NCBI GenBank assembly: GCA_003254925.1
Contig: QANZ01005013.1
Location: forward strand, 1 to 64,000
Source: Chamaecrista fasciculata
Taxonomy: Eukaryota > Streptophyta > Magnoliopsida > Fabales > Fabaceae
DNA: 64,000 bases
Direction of reading: 5' to 3'
Shown here: positions 45,320 through 55,270 of the stretch, piece by piece
How positions within the stretch are numbered: the stretch's first letter is position 1
Layout: each line of letters begins with the position of its first letter
Position numbers and translations under genes: made by a program
The notes under the pieces: generated by a model
What the model was told of the DNA's origin: nothing
Databases searched by the model: none
Seen by the model: only the letters and a program-made list of their open reading frames with translations

Positions 45320-47063
45320 TATGTATATATGTTAGCTCCATGAAGTGATCAAGTTTGATTACATCCTTTTCAAATATTAGCTAGGTCCTACTAATTTAAA
45401 ACTTGAGCCTTAGCATTTCAGTGTACATATTTAATTAGATCATTTCATTTCAGTTTATTTTTCTTTTGAAAATTGATTAATATTGTTGTTGCATGTAGAC
45501 TGTAGAGTTTACTTTATTGGCGGACCTTATCTGAGTGCAGATGGGCTCCACATTCACAAAGTGTTTTTCTTTTTCTTCCCTCCTAACCGGAAAAAAAAAA
45601 AGTGTTTTCCGATCTTTCTTACAGATTAATAGATGCCAAACTTATAATTAAGGAATTTAAATAGAGGATTGAATTATTCTTTTGGTGCTTGTAGTTTTTG
45701 CTCACCTTCCAGTGTGGCCAATATATATATAGTTTTACAATTAGTAATTCGTTCATTCTTAAAGTAAAAATGAGTCTATGGAAGGACTCATCAATATCAT
45801 TTATAACATTGAATATATCATTGAAAATTCGACATATATAAAATATCATACAGAAATATAATATTTTGTCGGTAACATAAAAAATGGTGAAATTTTTATT
45901 TTATAGATAAAATTAGTTGATCTTATGATTTAATTACATTTTAGTTCAATAAATCAATAATATATTGCACAATTTATCCTTTTGTATCATTAAACTAGTT
46001 AACTGTTGTCAAATTTGTTACAAGCTAAATGTCCTTAAGTTTTTCTATAATATAACGTGTTAAGTTTTTCTTCCATATAATATTGGCCAAGTCTCGGAAA
46101 TACTAAGCAACTCGACGGGGAAAATTAAAAATGTGATGCCTTCTTCAGTTCTTGCAATTGTACTTCTCTTGGTTCATTTTGAAATACTTGGAATAAAAGG
46201 ATTGATTTATAATTGTAATGAATATAATATGCTATTCTGGTAATTAGGAATATCTCTAGGAGTCACCTCTTATATGTACATTCTTTTGTCCCACATAAAA
46301 GCCTTCAATCAAGTACTTTGGAAAATTAGGTACCATCCTTTTCATTCAGCCCAGCGATATGTGACTGAAATTGAAACAGTTTTTCTAAAGAGAAAAATAC
46401 AGATGATAAAGACCTAGCCCTAGCTATACGAAGCTAATTAATATTGATGATAATTGAAAAGAAGAAAAAAGTCCTTAAAGATTTAATTTGAGTGAGAAAA
46501 ATATTATTTAATTTGTAAATTGATATATGTCCCACATGAGAAACGTCTTTGACTGAACAAGATATTTGAGTATGAAAAGTGAGAAATACTGATCTATCAT
46601 GTGGTAAATACAAGGCATAATGCTTAAGCAGGTATATACGTGGCATATTAACAAGCTAAGTCAGAAATTCAATGTAATTAAGTGAAAGTTTCGTTTGGAT
46701 GATTTTGATATATATGTAGGCTAAATATTAGTTAACAGCAAAATATATATTTTTAAACATTATTTTGTATCTTTTATCTGTAATATACAAATATAATAAC
46801 TTTTACAAAGTGTTAATGAAGATATATATCATCTCCGAATAAATGATGATGGAAAATTTAGCCAGAATTATTGTTTTAATTTAACATTTATCAAGAAATA
46901 TGGTTGTATGGCAAAATGAAAAGGCAAAAGAGAATATCCAAAATAAATTAGAGGCATGAAAGGAATGAGAAAATGATGATGATGAACAATCAATTATTAA
47001 AGGAGAGAGATGCATGGTATGGTATCACATATATATTTACACTTGTGCTTCTTCTCACATGAC
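45320..47063. other. AT-rich intergenic DNA
   Basis: No gene or bounded repeat recognised over about 1.7 kb. Confidence 0.35.
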
Positions 47064-47371
47064 GGCCCAGTTCGTTTCCGTTTTGATTATAATCTGTTTT
47101 GATTATAATCAAAATAAACACGTTCGTTTACGTTTTTTTTCTGATTCAATTATAATCATGATTCTTAAATAATCAAACACACTCAATTACACTTATACCC
47201 CTATACATAAACCTATAATTACCTATACTCTAATACATTCATTCTCCAATCACAAAGGGCAAAATGGTCTTTTACCTCAATATTGGACCATTTTGGAAAT
47301 ACTCATTCTTGTGTTGGGCTAAATTGTTATTTTGACCAAATAATTTAGGATTGAAATTTGCCCAGCCATTT

Positions 47372-47511
47372 TAACTGGCGGAATCCATCTTCTACAATAT
47401 GACCCCGACGAACTACTGTCTCAACTGCTCGTGAACCAGGTTCAGAAATTTGCCCAGCCATTTTTCGGGAAGCTTTATCCATCTTAATGAACTCTCGAAA
47501 CATCTCAACCC
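47372..47511 (-). pseudogene. Captured exon fragment of a UPL7-like HECT E3 ubiquitin ligase
   Basis: The minus strand reads [20 protein letters not shown], then [20 protein letters not shown] and EDGFRQL, which I recognise as the segment just before the HECT domain of plant UPL7-type ligases (the parent continues with N-S-L-G). Upstream of it is a T-rich stretch ending TTGATAG^GGTT, which looks like the parental intron and acceptor, so genomic DNA rather than cDNA was captured. The homology stops after FRQL and a 20-bp duplicate of internal sequence follows. No HECT domain, so non-functional as a ligase. Family assignment is from memory. Confidence 0.68.
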
Positions 47512-47599
47512 TATCAAAGTGATAAACCAAAATGATAAACAAATATCCATCATAAACTATTACAAACATGCTAAAATTTCAGTTTGCTGCTATATTATG

Positions 47600-47930
47600 T
47601 GCAAAATGATTCATTCCACTTTCAAAAAATAATAAATGCCCTCATAAGAAGAAGAATGGAAATCGAGGGAGACTATATTCGGCGTTCCATCCAGTTTGCC
47701 TTGACTATATTCTGGAACGCCGTGTTGGAAGCGGCGAAACCGCGATTCGGGTCGGCGAGGATGGCGGAGGAGGCGAGGAAAACGGCGGGCGTGCCATGAA
47801 CGAGGGAGAACAATGAGATAGGTGAAGAGAAAGAGGGAAAAGAAAGGGATTAGAACAGGGAAGGAAGATTGGGAATCGGAAATAGATGATGAAGCTTCCA
47901 TCGGAAAACAAAGAAAAATCAAATGAGGAA
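47600..47930 (-). other. GC-rich block in the element, possible second captured fragment
   Basis: The segment around 47660-47800 (CGCCGTGTTGGAAGCGGCGA on the plus strand) is much richer in GC than its surroundings. In one minus frame it reads AVFLASSAILADPNRGFAAS, then NTAFQNIVKANW, which looks protein-derived, but I do not recognise the parent gene. Confidence 0.35.
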
Positions 47931-48114
47931 TGAAATCAATGAATGACGATGAATAAGGGAAACGATGAATCGGAATCGGAATCGGAATTACTCATTGAAT
48001 TGAAGAAGACGACGAAGGATAAAGGAGAGAGAGAGAGAGAGAGGAAAATTGAAGAAAATTGGAGAAATTTTTCGGGTCCGCCAGCTTCAACCTTTTCTCT
48101 CTCATCTAATGCGA

Positions 48115-48206
48115 ATCGGTGCACCGATTTGCTTATTCGGTGCACCGATTTGCTTATTCGGTGCACCGATTTCGTAGGCAAAAAATGAAACGGTGCACCG
48201 ATTCGG
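48115..48206. repeat. 21-bp tandem repeats around the palindrome CGGTGCACCG
   Basis: Three successive CGGTGCACCGATTTGCTTAT-type units, then after a 20-bp spacer a fourth CGGTGCACCGATTCGG. Each unit is centred on a perfect 10-bp palindrome. Confidence 0.85.
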
Positions 48207-48558
48207 AAAAACATCCCCCAACCAACTCACAAAAATAATCAAGATTTCACGTTTTTCAAGGCAAACAGTAACATTTTTGTTTTTTTTCACAACAACAATC
48301 ACATCCAAACACACTTTTATTATAATCAAATCACACCTTACTTTTTCTAACTTTTTCTTCCATTTATACCCCTATACAATTTATCAATTTCCTTACTTTT
48401 TATCCACCTACCACAATCATTACATACCCATTTTAATAATTTCACACAAATAATCAACAATCATCCAAACACCACTACAAAAATAATCAAATTTGATTAT
48501 AATCAAAACATGATTATAATCAAAACAAATTCTAAAAAAAACGGAAACGAACTGACCC

Positions 48559-49931
48559 TTAGAATACGATAAAAAAACCCTCCAATGTAAGAAATAAGCA
48601 CTTCTTAGATGAAAACGAAAGTAATTAACTTTGTTACCAATCTCCTTTCTAGAACATGCCATGAGAAGTTCTGGGTGCACTTGGGTATTGGCTTAATTTT
48701 CATGGAACTAAAGAATCCTTTTTTTTTTGTTTTTCAATTGACAGGGTAGAACAATGTGTTGTTAACAAGATAGGGACAAAGAATTGAAAAGAAAGAACTT
48801 TTGACTTGATGTAGCCTATGTTAGCAATCATATAGTGGCCACAGAAGAGAAAAGGAAAAATGGAACATTGTCAGAAAAAAGGTTAAAGCTGCATTAGAAT
48901 TACAATAGAATAAACTTTCCTCTGATTTCAGAATGTATAGTGATTTTGCTCTGACTTGGTTGTTTTCATGTTATCAGATTTTCCAAATTAAGACCCAGCA
49001 ACTTGTGCATCCTAAATGCAAACACTGCTTCAATTGAAAAGTGCCTTGTGCCCATTTAGCACTTATTCTTTATAATGATATAAAAATTATATTATTAAAA
49101 AAATTCAAGCAACACTTATAAACTAATTTTATCAGACAAATCTGATTTAACAGTGAAATAATCTTTTCATTGATTTAAATGGATGTTATGAATTCCAATT
49201 TAAAAGCTCTTATGAAATTAAAAACCTTTCATAATGCCAAAAAAGAGTCAATTAAGCCTTCTCTCTTCTTATTTATTTTTTGGAGCAACCATAAAGGGAA
49301 AACAACTATTTCAATTGTCATAAGACTTTTAATTAAATCTTTTGCAAGGATCAATTGTTAAAAATAATGATTTTATTGAATTATATAAATGAAACAAAAT
49401 GAATGACGATTACAGCTACTACGCAGGATGGCAATGCTTCATTAACCATTGCACTTAATGAGGTTGGAGCAACATGAAAAGCATTTGAAAGTCAACACAA
49501 ATAGGCTTAAAGAATGTATAGTTACAAAAAGGATATATCAATTTTGTAAGATTTATTTATAAAAATATTTTAGACATTTTTCAACTAGAGAACTTGATTT
49601 TTGTTAACAATATTGTGATTTGTGAATACATTCTAGGACATGAAGATAAGAATTTCAAATTCAGATTATGGAGTAAGATATCCATTTCCTGTTCATTATT
49701 TTTATTTTTTGGGCCTACAGTCCATTAATTAAATTACCCTAAATAGACATACCTACTCCATATATAATATGCAGTAGGTAAGTTCCATATCTTTAATCCT
49801 TCTCATTGTATGGCACACACATTTGAGTGTGCTTGTAAGTGAAAGATACAACACAGACAGACACACATATATATATGAAGAAGTGAAGATGAATTAACTG
49901 AATAAATTACAGGAACTGAAGAGAGTAATTA
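48559..49931. other. 5' flank of MATE copy 1, duplicated downstream
   Basis: From about 48990 (AATGCAAACACTGCTTCAAT) to 49835 (GCACACACATTTGAGTGTGC) the sequence is repeated, with insertions, at 53700-55530 upstream of MATE copy 2. It thus marks a tandem segmental duplication of the MATE locus. No gene within it. Confidence 0.65.
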
Positions 49932-50180
49932 ATGAGAATGATGATGATGATGAGAAGGAGGAAGGAAGTGAGAGAAGAAGTGAAGAAGCAGATGAGTTTG
50001 GCAGTGCCTCTATTCTCAGTGGGTCTGCTTCAGTACAGTTTGCAAGTGATATCTCTCATGTTTGTGGGTCATCTTGGTCAGTTGCCTCTATCTGCTGCTT
50101 CCATACCTTTGCCTCTGTTACTGGCTTCAATTTGCTGGTATATATCTACCTAACTATCTAACTATATTCATCATTTTTCC

Positions 50181-50390
50181 AAGATACACGAGTTAATAAT
50201 TCAATCTCTGAAGTTCACAATTTTTAGTTCCTGAAAGTCATGGAACCAATACATTTTTGTCATTTTGTCCTTACAAGTTAGTCCCAAAAAAATAGGCTCA
50301 AGGGACTTAATAGCATTGCCTTCACAGCTTTCAAGGACTAAAGTTTATAAACTAGATTTTTAGGGATTGAATTGTCAACCCGTGTATCTT
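50181..50390. mobile_element. 210-bp palindromic MITE in MATE copy 1 intron 1
   Basis: AAGATACACGAGTTAATAAT and the inverted AAGATACACGGGTTGACAAT pair. Inside, TTCAATCTCTGAA and TAGGGATTGAA are inverted mates. No clear target duplication. Confidence 0.65.
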
Positions 50391-50993
50391 TCCGCCTTCC
50401 GGGACAAACTAAAGCTAGCCGCTTCCTTTTCCTTTGTGCATGCAGATGGGGATGGCTAGTGCCTTAGACACATTGTGTGGTCAATCATTTGGTGCAGGAC
50501 AACCCCACATGCTTGGGATACACTTTCAAAGAGCCACCTTGGTTCTCTGCTTTGTGAGCATCTTCCTTGCTTTCATGTGGACTTTCACAAAACACATTCT
50601 TCTCTTCATGCATCAGCAACTTCCCATAGCACAGGAAGCAGGACAATATGCCCTTTACATGATCCCAAGCCTATTTGCTTATGCTATTCTTCAATGCCTT
50701 CTTAAGTTTCTGCAGACTCAGAACATTGTGTTTCCCATGGTTCTCACTTCTGCATTCGTGGCTGCGTTTCATGTACTTGTGTGTTGGGCTTTTGTGTTCA
50801 GATTTGAGCTTGGAAGTAAGGGAGCAGCCATGGCAAATTCGGTATCTTATTGGGTTAATGTTGTGTTGATGGCACTTTATGTCAGGTTCTCTTCTTCTTG
50901 CAAAGAATCATGGACTGGCTTCTCAAGGGACTCCTACCACAATATCCTTGACTTCCTCAAGATTTCTGTTCATGCTTTGGTAAATATTCTATT

Positions 50994-51271
50994 GAGTAAG
51001 AAGATGATAAATTCCACAATTTAGTCCTTGAAAGATGAAATTACAAGATTTAGTCCCTAGAAAATGCAATTAGAATCAATTTGGTCCTTTTGTTAAGATA
51101 TTAATTCAAATTTAATGCTTGATATGGTTTTTGTTAATATCAATTAAGAACCACAATCATTAAATTTTGGTGAGGTTCTATCACAAAATGACTAAATTGA
51201 TTATAATTGCAATTTTCAAGGATTAAATTAAGAAATCTCCATCTTCTAAAGACTAAATCGTTAATTTACTC
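50994..51271. mobile_element. 278-bp MULE-type MITE at the damaged exon 2 end of MATE copy 1
   Basis: GAGTAAGAAGATGATAAATT and the inverted GAGTAAATTAACGATTTAGT form the ends. Flanks TATTCTATT and TATTTTATT are a 9-bp duplication with one change. It lies 14 bp after the present exon 2 donor. Same end type as 39255-39529 and 60507-60772. Confidence 0.72.
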
Positions 51272-52744
51272 TATTTTATTCTAAATTTTTTCTTAATCAC
51301 TACTTAGATTATACATGTTTCTGATGCAAATTGACTTACTCTTGGACAGCTTAAAAGCATGGACATTTGAACTAATGGTGTTGTTGTCAGGTCTTCTACC
51401 AAACCCAAAGTTAGAAACCTCAGTTCTATCCATATGGTAAGTATGCCATTAAACCCAGAAACATCAGTGTATATATATTCATGAAATGCATGCACTTCGT
51501 TTTCAGCCTCAACACATTTGGAATAGCCTAGATGATTCCCTTTGGACTAAGTGCTGCTGTGAGGTACATACATTAATAATGAAGTGATTGAAGTTACAAT
51601 AATCATAGCCTTAATTTTGGAAGATTAATTAATTTTGGTTTGGCATATAATAAATACATTCAGCACAAGGGTCTCAAATGAACTTGGAGCTGGATGTCCA
51701 GAAGCTGCAAGCCTAGCAGTAGGCATCGTTTTGCTTCTGGCCATCACTGAAGGCATTATAGTAGTAATAGTGATGATTCTGCTAAGGAATTTATGGGGTA
51801 ATCTTTACAGCAGAGAAACACAAGTTGTCAAATATGTTTCAGCCATGATGCCATTTCTTGCTATATCTAGCTTCTTAGATGGAATTCAAAGTGTACTTTC
51901 AGGTAGGTACACACACACATGACATCACTTTCATACATAAATATTTTGTTGAAATAGGTATTTATAAGATTTGTTTAACTTAGCTATACAGTGCACTTTT
52001 TGGCATTTAGGAATTGCTAGAGGCTCTGGGTGGCAGAAAATTGGTGCCTATGTGAATCTTGGATCATTTTATTTTGTGGGAGTGCCTTCTGCAATTGTGT
52101 TAGCTTTCGTTTTCCACATGAGAGGGAAGGTAAGCTATTACATAGTTATATAAATACATATATATGGTCTTTTATATATGATATTATAAAGTTTAGAATT
52201 TGGTTTCATCTTCATTATTATGGGTCATGACATAAATATGGGTTAATAATAAACAGGGCCTGTGGTTGGGGATCATATTTGCATTTATTGTGCAAGTGAT
52301 ACTGTTTGGCACTATCACGATGAGGAGTAACTGGGACAAAGAAGTAAGGACTAATGGCACTATCAAATTTATCATTCTCTTTAGCTTCACCAATAATTTC
52401 AATCTTCATTCTTCTAACTTTCATAAACCTTGTTCCGTCATTCTCTCAGGCAACTAAAGCTGCAAGGAGAGTACAACACACCAAAATGCCTCTCGAGTTG
52501 CCACCGGGAGATTTGAGTTCCGAACATTGCCATCCTACTGGATAATTTAATCTAATAAATACATGTCTGAAGAAAATTGATAATTATTATGATCTGTAGA
52601 GTCATAATTAAGGAGAGATTCAGATTATGACAATAGTTTCGCCATTTGTCGTTTTTAATCAGGAAGAATCTCTTAATGAAATGAAATTGAATCATTGGCC
52701 CACACAAAGCCCACCAGGGAAATACGAGGGCCAACAAAACGTTA

Positions 52745-52760
52745 ACCTTGGACTGATTTG
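52745..52760 (-). terminator. 3' box of the U2 snRNA gene
   Basis: Just after the RNA end the minus strand reads CAAATCAGTCCAA, fitting the plant snRNA 3'-end signal CA(N3-10)AGTNNAA. Confidence 0.85.
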
Positions 52761-52956
52761 GTGGGGTGCGCCAGGCCAATGCTGTAGTGCAACGCATGGG
52801 CGACGCTTGAGAGGCCCAATAGCAAGCTATTGTAGTGGACTCTCCCCCTACAAAAAGTAATTTAATATCATGTGAACCTATGGCCCACGTATCAGATATT
52901 AAACTGATAAGAACAGATACTACACTTGATCTTAGCCAAAAGGCCGAGAAAGGTAT
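52761..52956 (-). ncRNA. U2: U2 spliceosomal snRNA gene
   Basis: On the minus strand the RNA begins ATACCTTTCTCGGCCTTTTG, continues GCTAAGATCAAGTGTAGTAT (with the branch-site-pairing GTAGTA) and CTGTTCTTATCAGTTTAATA, then reaches an Sm-like ATTACTTTTTGTAGG. It ends after GGCCTGGCGCACCCCACC, about 196 nt in all. This matches plant U2, the snRNA that pairs with the intron branch point in the spliceosome. Promoter and 3' box are both present and correctly placed (next entries), so it is probably a functional Pol II gene rather than a retro-copy. It lies tail to tail with the broken MATE gene. Confidence 0.93.
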
Positions 52957-52981
52957 GCTTTAGAATGTGGTGGTGTTTGGT

Positions 52982-53032
52982 TTTTATATCTGGTCTCGGC
53001 TTTTGTGTTCTCTCAATTCCCCGATGTGGGAC
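52982..53032 (-). promoter_or_regulatory. USE and TATA box of the U2 snRNA gene
   Basis: Minus strand: GTCCCACATCG (plus 53022-53032) exactly fits the plant upstream sequence element RTCCCACATCG. GATATAAAAA (plus 52981-52990) is the TATA box about 30 bp before the RNA 5' end. The USE-TATA spacing of about 33 bp is that of Pol II-transcribed plant snRNA genes. Confidence 0.93.
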
Positions 53033-54113
53033 TTGGGCATTCAGCTTCATTAGGTGGTTACGTGGCGAGGGAAGGCAAGAGAGTCAACTGATAGGCATTG
53101 CTTGTACAGTTTCATTCTAACTATGAAGTGATGAAGGGCCATATAATTTCCTATATTTTATCTTTTCATGAAAATGAAAAAAAATTCTAGTTGGCGACAT
53201 GATAATCCAGTTTGATGCCAATAAAGAAAATGAGTAATAGGACTAGAACTATGTTAACCATGGTAGAACACCATAATAGGCAGCTGCTTAGAAAACCTGA
53301 AGACACACCAACAAGGACATTCGTTCTCTATCGATTGTAAGAAAATATTTTGATAGTTGTTGCTAAATACAGTTTGTCCTCTCTGTGGATACCATCATCA
53401 ACGATCTAGCAGCTCTTCCTTTAATAATGCTATGAGGATTAGGAGTGGCTTTATTGAACTTAACTTTTGAATGGCCCTCGAGGCCTGCTTGCCTAAAAGA
53501 GCTTCATTAAACTGTTTAAAGTAAACAACCTGTTATTTTAGGCCTGGAAATGTAATTTCCAAACTTTCATGTGGGGAGGATTATTTCTCTCATGATTGCC
53601 CAAAAGAAGTTAACAAGAATGGAATCACATTTTTTTGCCTCCTTTTATGTAAGGGAAAAGTGAGAAAGCTGATAAATAGGAATGGATGAAAGAACAGACT
53701 TGAATGCAAACATTGCTTCAATTGAATACTGCCTTGTGCCTATTTAACACTTTTTCTTTAGTTAAAGATATAAAAATTTTATTATTAAAATTGTCAAGCA
53801 ACACTTATAATAAACTCTAGTTTTATCGTACAAATCTAGTTCCACAGTGAAAGAACATATATAATATTTTTCATTAATTTAAATGGCTGTTATGAATTCC
53901 AATTTAAATAGTTCTTATGACATTAAAAAGCTTTCATGATGCAAAAATAAAGCAATTAAATCTTCTCTCTTCTTAAATGAATATAATGTTCGGCAGGCTG
54001 ATACGTAGGTAACAGAGGAGAATATGCTCGCTCAACATTATTATTATTTATGGGACTTTAATTATTTTAGGTATTTTGAAGAGTGTGTAAAAATGTATTA
54101 TATTTTTCTATTA
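53033..54113. other. U2 upstream region and start of the duplicated MATE 5' flank
   Basis: 53190-53240 (TTGGCGACATGATAATCCAG) recurs at 55538-55590. From 53700 on the sequence repeats 48990 onward. No gene recognised. Confidence 0.55.
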
Positions 54114-54539
54114 GGCTAAAGTGCACTTTTAGTCCCATAAATTTGGAAAATGTTTCAATTTGGTCCCATAACTATTTTTGTTGCAATTTTGGTCCCATAA
54201 CTTTTTTTGTTGCAATTTTGGTCTTATAACTTTTGAAAGCGTTTTATCGTTGGTCCCAAGCCGATTTCCATTTATTATCTGCCTTTAAAAATGATCTGAC
54301 ATACTGAGTTGGATAATGACGTAACAAATATGGGTGAAGTTATGGGATGAATGGAAATTAGCTTGGGACCAACGGTGGGAAGTTTTCAAAAGTTATGGGA
54401 CTAAAATTGCAACAAAAAAAGTTATGGGACCAAATTGAGACTTTTGCCAAAGTTACGGGACCAAAATAGCAACAAAAAAAGTTATGGGACCAAATTGAAA
54501 CCTCTGTCAAAGTTATGGGACCAAAAGTACACTTTAGCC
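54114..54539. mobile_element. 426-bp MULE-type MITE with 9-bp TSD
   Basis: GGCTAAAGTGCACTTTTAGT and the inverted GGCTAAAGTGTACTTTTGGT are the ends. The body repeats GGTCCCATAACTTTTTTTG in both directions. Flanks TTTCTATTA and TTTCTTTTA form a 9-bp duplication with one change. It interrupts the duplicated MATE 5' flank. Confidence 0.8.
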
Positions 54540-54662
54540 TTTCTTTTATCATCTACAAGTTAATTTTTTTTTTCTTTGGTAAAATGTACAAGTTAAATTT
54601 AATAATTATAAAAAAAATAAATGAACAGGATTCACTTACAAAGCTGCAAAAATGGCTTTCCC

Positions 54663-55160
54663 TCACTTAAACTTGCATTCAACCATAAACGGAAAACAAC
54701 TATTAGATATGTTTGTCATAAAACTTTTAAATAAATCATTTGCAAGCATCAATTGTTAAAAATAATGAAACTTATTGAATAAATTTTGTAGGATGGCAAT
54801 GCTTCATATTAACCATTGCATTTAATGAGTGAAAGTTTTCGGGCGTACCTTGATAGCGGAATCAAGTACCCACGCGGAGACCCGGTCACGATCTCGAACA
54901 CGGATCTACGCCTTCGCGTTATTCACAGCAAATGCACCATGAGAGGAAAATGACCAAGACTGCCAAGTTTCTCTAGTCTCATCAAAAAGGAANTCACTTA
55001 AACTTGCATTCAACCATAAACGGAAAACAACTATTAGATATGTTTGTCATAAAACTTTTAAATAAATCATTTGCAAGCATCAATTGTTAAAAATAATGAA
55101 ACTTATTGAATAAATTTTGTAGGATGGCAATGCTTCATATTAACCATTGCATTTAATGAG
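54663..55160. repeat. Perfect 167-bp direct repeat around a 164-bp GC-richer insert
   Basis: 54663-54829 and 54994-55160 (TCACTTAAACTTGCATTCAA ... TGCATTTAATGAG) appear identical. Between them is a GC-rich segment (CCACGCGGAGACCCGGTCAC) with no match elsewhere in the window. A single N at 54993 directly precedes the second copy. Either a very recent duplication or an unmerged assembly overlap. Confidence 0.85.
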
Positions 55161-55199
55161 ATTGGAGCAACATGAAGACCATTGGAAAGTCAAAAATAG

Positions 55200-55270
55200 G
55201 CTTAAAGAATGTATAGTTACAATATATATATATAGTTCCAAAAAAAATATATATATATATATATATATAT
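55200..55270. repeat. (AT)n microsatellites
   Basis: Two TATATATA tracts separated by TAGTTCCAAAAAAAA, in the 5' flank of MATE copy 2. Confidence 0.85.

Larger units (their letters stand above)
47064..48558. mobile_element. Harbinger-like non-autonomous element with captured gene DNA
   Basis: GGCCCAGTTCGTTTCCGTTT and the inverted right end GGGTCAGTTCGTTTCCGTTT match, and both continue into TGATTATAATC repeats. The GG(G/C)YCAGTTCG-type end is reminiscent of PIF/Harbinger MITEs, but no TTA/TAA duplication is clear. Sub-terminal parts match 55788-57209 in reverse orientation. The centre (about 47330-48240) is GC-richer, foreign-looking sequence that includes a fragment of a UPL7-like gene and a GGTGCACC repeat. 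Confidence 0.65.
49932..52545 (+). pseudogene. MATE efflux transporter gene (DETOXIFICATION-type), copy 1, broken
   Basis: Member of the plant DTX/MATE family, which exports metabolites or xenobiotics in exchange for H+. Eight exon equivalents are visible: 49932-50137, 50446-50979, 51350-51436, 51507-51563, 51664-51902, 52011-52129, 52257-52343 and 52450-52545. Conserved stretches include VPLFSVGLLQYSLQVISLMF, ASALDTLCGQSFGAGQPHML and VSNELGAGCPEAASLAVGIV. Compared with the intact neighbour at 57808, exon 1 lost 7 nt after SAAS (frameshift, giving TGA at the exon 1/2 junction), exon 2 is 11 nt shorter and lost the PSALMVC end, and exon 4 has TAG (51529-51531) where the sibling has Trp. A full-length protein is therefore not possible unless the assembly is wrong here. 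Introns 1 and 2 hold MITEs. Splice sites are mostly intact, so transcription may persist. Confidence 0.82.

Noticed and set aside
47043-48560. CRISPR-like or phage-like array reading of the regular GGTGCACC repeats
   Set aside because: Only four short palindromic units in a plant transposon context; spacers are not unique and no cas genes are present.
52552-53120. Small open frames over the U2 locus
   Set aside because: They overlap a well-supported non-coding snRNA gene and its promoter on the minus strand.
54830-54993. GC-rich insert as a bacterial contaminant or a gene
   Set aside because: Only 164 bp with no open frame or recognisable motif; may be part of a dispersed element or a misjoined contig end.
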